From Pseudomonadota bacterium (lineage in GTDB: Bacteria > Pseudomonadota > Alphaproteobacteria > Rhizobiales > Devosiaceae): a stretch of DNA of 11,566 bases. The position numbers were made by a program, and so were the translations under genes. Position 1 is the stretch's first letter. Every line of letters begins with the position of its first letter. Shown here in pieces: positions 6,103-11,566 of this stretch. The stretch covers positions 1 through 11,566 of the forward strand of contig JAEYTN010000212.1 in the NCBI GenBank assembly GCA_023433985.1. The letters run 5' to 3'. The notes under the pieces are model-generated. The model saw only the letters and a list, made by a program, of their open reading frames with translations, was not told the origin of the DNA and searched no databases.

Positions 6103-6456
6103 TCAGGCGACCGCGAAGCTGGTGCCGCAGCCGCAGCCGGCCACTGCGTTGGGGTTCTTGATCTGGAAGCTCTGGCCGATCAGGTCATCGACATAGTCGA
6201 TCTCGGCCCCACCCATGAACTCGAGCGACAGGGAATCGATCAGCACCGTGGCGTTGTCCTTGGCCAGCACCAGGTCGTCGGCCTTGGGCTGTTCCTTCAC
6301 CAGGTTGTACTCGTACTGGAAGCCCGAGCAGCCGCCGCCGGCCACCGCGATGCGCAGCACCGTGCCTTCGCCCTGCTTGGAGAGAATGCGCCCGATCCGC
6401 TTGGCGGCGCGGTCTGTCAAAACGACATTATTGGATGCTACAGCAGCTTCAGTCAT
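6103..6456 (-). CDS. erpA: Iron-sulfur cluster insertion protein, A-type carrier
   Basis: A 117-residue A-type carrier (HesB/IscA family) that binds a Fe-S cluster and delivers it to apo-enzymes in the cytoplasm. The three ligand cysteines are present: C43 in AGGGCSGFQYEY, and C108 and C110 in the C-terminal NPNAVAGCGCGTSF. Length and the NPNA-x-x-x-CGCG-SF ending fit ErpA, the name usually given to the copy next to dgt in Hyphomicrobiales; IscA or SufA cannot be excluded. The ATG (complement of 6454-6456) has GGAAGG seven bases upstream. It is the first gene of the leftward cluster, diverging from dgt. A GGCGGC/GCCGCC hairpin (6471-6485) lies just upstream of the ribosome binding site. Confidence 0.92.
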   Translation of the reverse strand: MTEAAVASNNVVLTDRAAKRIGRILSKQGEGTVLRIAVAGGGCSGFQYEYNLVKEQPKADDLVLAKDNATVLIDSLSLEFMGGAEIDYVDDLIGQSFQIKNPNAVAGCGCGTSFAVA

Positions 6457-6470
6457 CTACATGCCTTCCG

Positions 6471-6485
6471 GGCGGCTGGGCCGCC
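6471..6485 (-). promoter_or_regulatory. Hairpin in the erpA leader
   Basis: GGCGGC (6471-6476) and GCCGCC (6480-6485) pair perfectly around a 3-base loop, directly upstream of the GGAAGG ribosome binding site of erpA in the mRNA. It does not cover that site. Role unknown; in GC-rich DNA a 6-base stem can be chance. Confidence 0.25.
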
Positions 6486-6507
6486 GCTGGTGAACCTCAA
6501 ATCTAGT

Positions 6508-6523
6508 ATCGTCTGTTGACGAT
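6508..6523. promoter_or_regulatory. Palindrome in the erpA-dgt divergent region, candidate operator
   Basis: ATCGTC (6508-6513) and GACGAT (6518-6523) are a perfect inverted repeat with a TGTT spacer. It is central to the 89-base gap between the divergent erpA and dgt starts, and contains TTGAC (6516-6520), which could serve as a -35 element. I could not find a matching -10 with good spacing, nor a recognisable RirA, Irr or IscR box. A shared operator or a leader hairpin are both possible. Confidence 0.3.
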
Positions 6524-6545
6524 GAAAAGGGTGTCCGCCTCAACT

Positions 6546-7727
6546 ATGAGCGAACGCGCGCCTTACGCATCCGATCCGTCGCAGAGCCGCGGCCGCCTGT
6601 ACGATCCCGGCGTCAGCCCGACCCGGTCGGAATTCCAGCGCGACCGCGACCGCATCATTCACTCTGCCGCTTTCCGGCGCCTGCAACACAAGACGCAGGT
6701 GTTCCTCCAGCACGAGGGCCAGCACTTCCGCACCCGGCTGACGCACACCCTGGAGGTCAGCCAGATGGCCCGCTCCATAGCGCGGGCCCTGCGCCTCGAC
6801 GAGGACCTGGCGGAGGCCGTGGCGCTCGCCCACGATCTCGGCCACACGCCCTTTGGGCACGCCGGAGAGCGGGTGCTCAACGAGAAGATGGCGGCCTGGG
6901 GCGGGTTTGACCACAACATGCAGGCGATCCGTGTCGTCACGCTGCTCGAGAACCGCTACGCCGAGCATGACGGGCTCAACCTCAGCTGGGAGGCGCTCGA
7001 GGGCATTCTCAAGCACAACGGCCCGCTGGTCGACGGCGAGGGCCGTCCAGTCGGCCGCTACCTGCACGAGGGACTGCCCTATGGCTTCGCCGACATCCCC
7101 GCCCGCGCGGACCTGATGCTCTCGTCCTACGCCAGCCTCGAGGCGCAGGTGGCGGCCGTGGCCGACGACATCGCCTACAACGCCCACGACATCGACGATG
7201 CCGTGCGCGCCGGTCTCATCTCGCTCGACGAACTGCGCGAAGTGCCGCTGGTCGGTCCGCTGGTCATCGAGGTGCTGAGCCGCTGGCCTGGCCTCGAACG
7301 CTCCCGCCAGACGCACGAAGTGCAACGTCGCCTCATCACGCTAGGCATCGAGGACGTGATCGCCGAAAGCGGCCGCCGCATCGCCGAGGCGAAGCCCCGA
7401 TCCGCCGACGACGTTCGCGCCGCGGGCCGCCCGCTGGTCGGCTTCTCGCCGGCGGTGGCCACGGCGGAGCAGGGCCTCAAGACCTTCCTGTTCGAGCGGG
7501 TCTACCGCTCCGAGGCGGTGATGGTCCCCGTCCGCGCCAGCCAGCAGCTGGTGGCCGAACTCTTCGACCACTACCTCGCGCACATGGACCTGCCCGGCAG
7601 CTGGGGCGATGCGGCCCGTACGGCTCCCGACCTCCCGGCCCGCGCCCGCACCATCTCCGATTTCATCGCCGGCATGACCGATCCCTACGCCACCGAGCAG
7701 CACGCGCGCATCTCGGCGCAGGTTTGA
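6546..7727 (+). CDS. dgt: Deoxyguanosinetriphosphate triphosphohydrolase-like protein
   Basis: A 393-residue HD-domain enzyme that cleaves dNTPs to deoxynucleoside and triphosphate, helping set dNTP pools. The N-terminal family block SRGRLYDPGVSPTRSEFQRDRDRIIHS is followed by AFRRLQHKTQVF, then the HD metal site: H67 in RTRLTHTLE, H96-D97 in ALAHDLGHTPFGHAGE, and the later aspartates at about 207-208 in AAVADDIAYNAHDIDD. GGFDHNMQ and GLNLSWEALEGILKHNGP are also hallmarks. Length matches the type-2 Dgt-like proteins of alphaproteobacteria rather than the ~505-residue E. coli Dgt. The frame is open back to ATG 6522 (TTG 6516), but 6522 falls within a palindrome and family proteins usually begin close to APYAxDP, so 6546 is preferred. 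It heads a run with argS and the SPOR-like gene. Confidence 0.93.
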   Translation: MSERAPYASDPSQSRGRLYDPGVSPTRSEFQRDRDRIIHSAAFRRLQHKTQVFLQHEGQHFRTRLTHTLEVSQMARSIARALRLDEDLAEAVALAHDLGHTPFGHAGERVLNEKMAAWGGFDHNMQAIRVVTLLENRYAEHDGLNLSWEALEGILKHNGPLVDGEGRPVGRYLHEGLPYGFADIPARADLMLSSYASLEAQVAAVADDIAYNAHDIDDAVRAGLISLDELREVPLVGPLVIEVLSRWPGLERSRQTHEVQRRLITLGIEDVIAESGRRIAEAKPRSADDVRAAGRPLVGFSPAVATAEQGLKTFLFERVYRSEAVMVPVRASQQLVAELFDHYLAHMDLPGSWGDAARTAPDLPARARTISDFIAGMTDPYATEQHARISAQV

Positions 7728-7778
7728 CGGGGCAGGGCTGTTGCGGTAGGGCCTGCGCTCTTCTCCAAAGGCACCACC

Positions 7779-9524
7779 ATGAACGTCTTCGCGCTCTTTC
7801 AGACCCGTGTCGCCGACGCCCTCACGGCGCTCTATCCCTCGATCCCGGCGGAGGCCCTGTCGCGCATCGTGGTCGAGCCGCCGCGAGATGCCGCGCACGG
7901 CGACCTGTCGACCAATGCTGCCATGGTCGTCGCCAAGCCGCTCGGCAAGAACCCGCGCGAAGTCGCCACCGCCATCGCCGATGCCTTCAAGGCGGACAAG
8001 GACGTTGCCTCGGTGGAGGTTGCGGGTCCCGGCTTCATCAACTTCCGGCTCAACACGCCGATCTGGCACGAGGTGCTGCGCTCCGTCGCCGCGCAGGGCG
8101 CCGATTTCGGCCGCTCGGATATCGGCAAGGGCGAGCGGGTGAATGTCGAGTACGTCTCGGCCAACCCCACCGGCCCCATGCATGTCGGCCACACCCGCGG
8201 CGCCGTGTTCGGCGATGCCCTCGCCTCGCTCATGGCCTATTCGGGCTACGACGTGACGCGCGAGTACTACATCAACGACGCCGGCAGCCAGATCGACACG
8301 CTCGCAAAGTCGACCATGCTCCGCTACCGCGAGGCGCTGGGCGAAACGATCGAAATTCCGGCCGGCTACTATCCCGGCGACTACCTGGTCCCCGTCGGCC
8401 AGGCGCTCGCGACAGCGCACGGCCGCGCACTGCTCGACAAGCCTGAGGCCGAGGCACTGGCCATTGCCAAGGAAGCCGTGCTCGTGGCGATGCTGGAGCT
8501 GATCAAGGCCGACCTCGCGCGGCTCAACGTGCACCACGACGTGTTCTTCTCCGAGCGGCAACTGCACGGGCAGGGGGGCGACATCGACTCGACCCTGGCG
8601 TGGCTGAGCGAGCAGGACATGATCTACCAGGGCCGACTCGAGCCGCCGAAGGGCAAGACGCCGGAGGACTGGGAGGATCGCGAGCAGACGCTGTTCCGGG
8701 CGGCCAGCTACGGCGACGACGTCGACCGGCCGCTGGTAAAGTCGAACGGCCAGTACACCTATTTCGCCGCCGACATCGCCTACCACCGCAACAAATATCT
8801 CCGCGGCTTCAAGCACATGGTCAATGTGCTGGGCGCCGATCACTCGGGCTACGTCAAGCGGCTGCAGGCGGCCGTGAAGGCTGTCTCGCACGGCGAGGCC
8901 GAGATCGACGTGCGCATCTGCCAGCTCGTCCGCCTGCTCAAGAACGGTGAGCCGTTCAAGATGAGCAAGCGCTCGGGCGACCTCGTACTGCTCTCCGACG
9001 TAGTCGAGGAAGTTGGTGCCGACGCCACCCGCTTCATGCTGCTCTACCGGCGCAACGACGCGGCGATGGACTTCGACTTCGCCGTGGTGAAGGAGCAGAC
9101 GAGGGATAACCCCGTGTTCTACGTGCAGTATGCGCATGCGCGTACTTACTCGGTGTTCCGCAAGGTCGCCGAGGAGATGCCGTCGCTCGACGTGAGTTTC
9201 GGCGCGCTAACCAACGCCGACCTGTCGCTGCTCTCGTCCGATGCCGACCTCGAGCTCATCAGGTCGCTGGCGCAGTGGCCGCGCATCGTGGCATCGGCCG
9301 CCGAGGCGCATGAGCCGCACCGCATCGCCTTCTACCTCTACGAACTGGCCAGCGCGTTCCACGGCTTCTGGGCCAAGGGCAATCAGGATCAGGCCTTACG
9401 CTTTGTTAATGCCGATGCTCCAATGCTGACCATGGCCCGACTCGCCCTGGTCGCGGCCGTCCGACAGGTGCTCGTCAACGGCTTGAGCCTTCTAGGCGTC
9501 TCTGCCCCCGAAGAACTTTCATAA
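7779..9524 (+). CDS. argS: Arginyl-tRNA synthetase
   Basis: A 581-residue class I aminoacyl-tRNA synthetase that charges tRNA-Arg in the cytoplasm. Domains in order: N-terminal Add-1 domain (about 1-90, with [19 protein letters not shown] and [11 protein letters not shown]), the Rossmann catalytic domain with the HIGH-type motif H135-VGH138 in [24 protein letters not shown], the ArgS-typical DHSGYVKRL, and a KMSK motif at 394-397 (FKMSKRSG). It ends with the helical DALR anticodon-binding domain (about 455-581), with [14 protein letters not shown] at its start. Length is normal. The ATG at 7779 has AAAGG (7767-7771) seven bases upstream. It follows dgt by 51 bases on the same strand and precedes the SPOR-like gene by 94, an order familiar in Hyphomicrobiales. 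Confidence 0.97.
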   Translation: MNVFALFQTRVADALTALYPSIPAEALSRIVVEPPRDAAHGDLSTNAAMVVAKPLGKNPREVATAIADAFKADKDVASVEVAGPGFINFRLNTPIWHEVLRSVAAQGADFGRSDIGKGERVNVEYVSANPTGPMHVGHTRGAVFGDALASLMAYSGYDVTREYYINDAGSQIDTLAKSTMLRYREALGETIEIPAGYYPGDYLVPVGQALATAHGRALLDKPEAEALAIAKEAVLVAMLELIKADLARLNVHHDVFFSERQLHGQGGDIDSTLAWLSEQDMIYQGRLEPPKGKTPEDWEDREQTLFRAASYGDDVDRPLVKSNGQYTYFAADIAYHRNKYLRGFKHMVNVLGADHSGYVKRLQAAVKAVSHGEAEIDVRICQLVRLLKNGEPFKMSKRSGDLVLLSDVVEEVGADATRFMLLYRRNDAAMDFDFAVVKEQTRDNPVFYVQYAHARTYSVFRKVAEEMPSLDVSFGALTNADLSLLSSDADLELIRSLAQWPRIVASAAEAHEPHRIAFYLYELASAFHGFWAKGNQDQALRFVNADAPMLTMARLALVAAVRQVLVNGLSLLGVSAPEELS

Positions 9525-9618
9525 TTCGGGCGCATTGGTGTGAAAGCTGGCCCGTCACGCTCGGCGGGGGTCGTAGCGAGCATTCAAGGGGTTACCGAGT
9601 AGGGGGCGCTGCTTTCCT

Positions 9619-11566
9619 ATGACAGCGAGACCGCAGCAGATGTCTGATGGCCAGGATAAATCCGACGACCTGATCGCCGAGCTTGCCAAGCTCATGGCAA
9701 GCTCCGCGGGAGGGGCGGAACCGGAGGCCAAGCCTGGCCCAAAGCTGGTCTCCACGCCCGAAGCCGAGCCGGCCGAACCGCGTCCGGCGGCGCCCGCGAT
9801 CCGCATTCCAGGCATGGATACCCCGGTCGCTGCAACGCCGCCGCAGCCGACGCCGGCCGCCACCACGCCCGTGAACCCCTTCGCCGACAGGCCCGCCGCT
9901 TCGGCGCCGGCCGTCCGCATCCCCGGCATGGACCAGCCGGTCGCCGCTTCGCGCCCGGCCACGCCGTTGCCGGCCGCCCCTGCCGTCGCGGCCGAATCCA
10001 GGTCCGTCGAGGCGAAGCCGGCCGAGCCGAAGACGCCGTCGATCGATTTCGGCCCGTTGCCGCCGGCCGCGACCATCCGGCCGGAGCCGCTCAGCAACTG
10101 GCAGGATCGCGAGATTCCGAGGCCCGTCGCCGCGCGTCCGGCCGTCGCCGCCGAGCCGGTGCTTACTCCTCCCGCCGCCGCGCCTAAGCCTGCGGCCCCG
10201 CCGTCCGCCACTCCGGTGTCGCCGACCGCTGCGTTCAGCGCCAACCCGGCCGCGACCCCCGCACCGACCCCGGTGAAGCTCGACGAAGGCGAATCTACGG
10301 CTGGGTCCGAAGGCGCCGAGGCCGAGGAACCGGTGATTGCCGGCAAGCCCGCCCCGGAAGGCGACAGCTTCGACTTTGATTTCGGCTTCGGCAGCAATCC
10401 GCCTGAGCCGATCGAGGAGCAGCCGGTCGCCGCGCGCCCGGCCGAAGACGTTTCGACCGGCGATCCGATCGCCGACCTCATCGCTGCCGAGCTCGACGCC
10501 ACCGACGACGAGGCGCCCGCGCCCATCCCGGCCCGTCCGCCCGTGCAGGCGCCTGCGGTCCGCAGCTTCCCGGCCGCCGCCGGTCCGGCGCAGCCGCAGC
10601 AGCAGCGCGCCGTCACGACCAATCCGGTTCGCCCCCCCGTAGCGCCTGCCGTCGCCGCGACACCCCAGCCCAGGCCAGCGTCGGAGCCTGATCGTTTCGC
10701 GACCGCGCCGGTGTTCGGCGTCGGCTCCAGGCCCGCCGCTCCGGCGCCCGCCGAGCGCGACCCGATGGACGAGATCGAGAGCCTGATCGGTGAAGCGGTT
10801 CGGGTCGAACTCTCGGCCCCCGAGAAGCCCGTCGCTGCCGAACGCCCGCAGAAGCCCGCGACGCCCGTCGTGCCGCCGCTCACCACCGGCTTTGCGCCGC
10901 GCCGCGCCGCCATCAAGGATACCGAGCCGCAGGTTGCTTCGGCCGAGGCCGCCATTCTTGCCGCCGCCGCCGCGTCGGGCGCCGATACAGGCCGCCTCGA
11001 GGGGCAGCTCGCCGCCGAAGCAGCAAGCCCCTACAAGCGCCCCAAGGCTAAGCCCGAGAAGCGGAGCTTCCTGTCGGGTGGGATGCGCCAGTATGTCGGC
11101 ATGGCGGTTGCGGGCACGCTGCTGCTCGCGGCTGGCTTCGGCCTCTACTGGGTGCTGGGGATGGGCCGTGCGCCCGATACCGCTGCGCCCGTGCTCACCG
11201 CGGATTCGACGCCGGTGAAGGCGGTTCCGCCCGCCGCGCCGCCAAAGGAAGATGCGCAGGGTTCAGTGGTGTTCAACGAGCTTGGCGGCGGCTCGGCCGT
11301 CCCGCCGGCTGATGAGCAGCTCGTGTCGCGCGACGACAGCGTCGATACCAGCGTTGCCGATGTGGCCGAGCCGGTCGGCGACAGTGTTGGTGGCGCGACT
11401 GCCGAAGCCGGGGCTACCGGGGAGAGCGAACTCGCGAATCGCAAGGTGCGCACCGTTACGGTCCGTCCCGACGGCACCATCGTTTCGGGCGACGACGCGG
11501 TCGCCGGTTCCGAGGCGCTGCCTGTCGACCGGCCGAACGTGCCGGCGGTGCCGGGCGCCGATGTAC
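9619..11566 (+). CDS. Long proline/alanine-rich single-pass membrane protein, probable SPOR-domain protein (3' end missing)
   Basis: The frame is open from ATG 9619 to the window edge (649 residues visible). Residues 1-490 are low-complexity, rich in Pro, Ala and acidic residues, and lack any enzyme fold, so they are probably disordered and cytoplasmic. A transmembrane helix spans about 492-513 (GMAVAGTLLLAAGFGLYWVL), after the basic KRPKAKPEKR. The visible outer part includes RKVRTVTVRPDGTIVSGD (about 608-626). Position after argS, the long N-terminus and the single helix fit the SPOR-domain envelope proteins, which bind denuded peptidoglycan at septa; nagZ and scpA often follow. The SPOR domain itself is not in the window, so this name is an inference. 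RIPGMD repeats (61-67, 99-105) and three short amphipathic segments stand out. A weak AGGGGG (9601-9606) is 12 bases from the start; M8 (9640) is an alternative. Confidence 0.75.
   Translation, partial: MTARPQQMSDGQDKSDDLIAELAKLMASSAGGAEPEAKPGPKLVSTPEAEPAEPRPAAPAIRIPGMDTPVAATPPQPTPAATTPVNPFADRPAASAPAVRIPGMDQPVAASRPATPLPAAPAVAAESRSVEAKPAEPKTPSIDFGPLPPAATIRPEPLSNWQDREIPRPVAARPAVAAEPVLTPPAAAPKPAAPPSATPVSPTAAFSANPAATPAPTPVKLDEGESTAGSEGAEAEEPVIAGKPAPEGDSFDFDFGFGSNPPEPIEEQPVAARPAEDVSTGDPIADLIAAELDATDDEAPAPIPARPPVQAPAVRSFPAAAGPAQPQQQRAVTTNPVRPPVAPAVAATPQPRPASEPDRFATAPVFGVGSRPAAPAPAERDPMDEIESLIGEAVRVELSAPEKPVAAERPQKPATPVVPPLTTGFAPRRAAIKDTEPQVASAEAAILAAAAASGADTGRLEGQLAAEAASPYKRPKAKPEKRSFLSGGMRQYVGMAVAGTLLLAAGFGLYWVLGMGRAPDTAAPVLTADSTPVKAVPPAAPPKEDAQGSVVFNELGGGSAVPPADEQLVSRDDSVDTSVADVAEPVGDSVGGATAEAGATGESELANRKVRTVTVRPDGTIVSGDDAVAGSEALPVDRPNVPAVPGADV

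Noticed and set aside
7341..9137. 598-codon open frame on the minus strand
   Set aside because: Antisense shadow of dgt and argS, both with complete catalytic motifs; the product is Arg/Val/His-rich with no recognisable domain.
9559..9581. GCTCG/CGAGC inverted repeat between argS and the SPOR-like gene as terminator
   Set aside because: Only 5 bases of stem with a 13-base loop and no T-run; likely chance.
9555..10955. 466-codon open frame on the minus strand opposite the SPOR-like gene
   Set aside because: Low-complexity Gly/Ala/Ser product typical of the antisense of a Pro/Ala-rich GC-rich gene; no family features, and the plus-strand protein has a membrane helix and conserved motifs.

Overview
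The window is GC-rich, densely packed chromosomal DNA from an alphaproteobacterium. The best fit is Hyphomicrobiales (Rhizobiales), perhaps Devosia-like. This rests on recalled family features, not a search: an ExoR-type Sel1 protein, a divergent erpA/dgt pair followed by argS and a very long SPOR-family-like membrane protein, a RIME-like intergenic palindromic element, and a CckA-type receiver at the left edge. Family or genus cannot be fixed from the sequence alone; the receiver and IlvD would also suit a sphingomonad. There are ten complete protein genes and two cut by the window edges. I saw no tRNA, rRNA, CRISPR, transposase or phage gene.

Left block (1-3595, + strand): the end of a CckA-like receiver domain, a stand-alone receiver protein, ilvD (dihydroxy-acid dehydratase), an ExoR-like periplasmic Sel1-repeat protein whose start lies inside the end of ilvD, and a 67-residue predicted secreted protein. 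The small gene is preceded by phased TTCAG-type repeats that resemble an OmpR/PhoB-family regulator site.

Middle block (3604-6456, - strand): transcription runs right to left through erpA (Fe-S carrier), a beta-lactamase-fold serine hydrolase with a GTG start, xth (exonuclease III) and a SnoaL/NTF2-like protein. The block converges on the small secreted gene with only 8 bases between them. The hydrolase and xth each have a ribosome binding site that can pair with a sequence just upstream. The gap between those two genes is mostly filled by a 109-bp double-hairpin repeat element.

Right block (6546-11566, + strand): dgt (dNTP triphosphohydrolase), argS (arginyl-tRNA synthetase) and a 649-residue fragment of a proline/alanine-rich single-pass membrane protein that runs off the right edge. 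By gene order and architecture the last is probably a SPOR-domain cell-envelope protein, but the SPOR domain itself would lie beyond the window.

Most genes are housekeeping. No self-contained new system is evident. The most interesting material is regulatory: the phased repeats near exoR, the paired ribosome-binding-site hairpins, the palindromic element touching a stop codon, and repeated short motifs in the disordered part of the SPOR-like protein.
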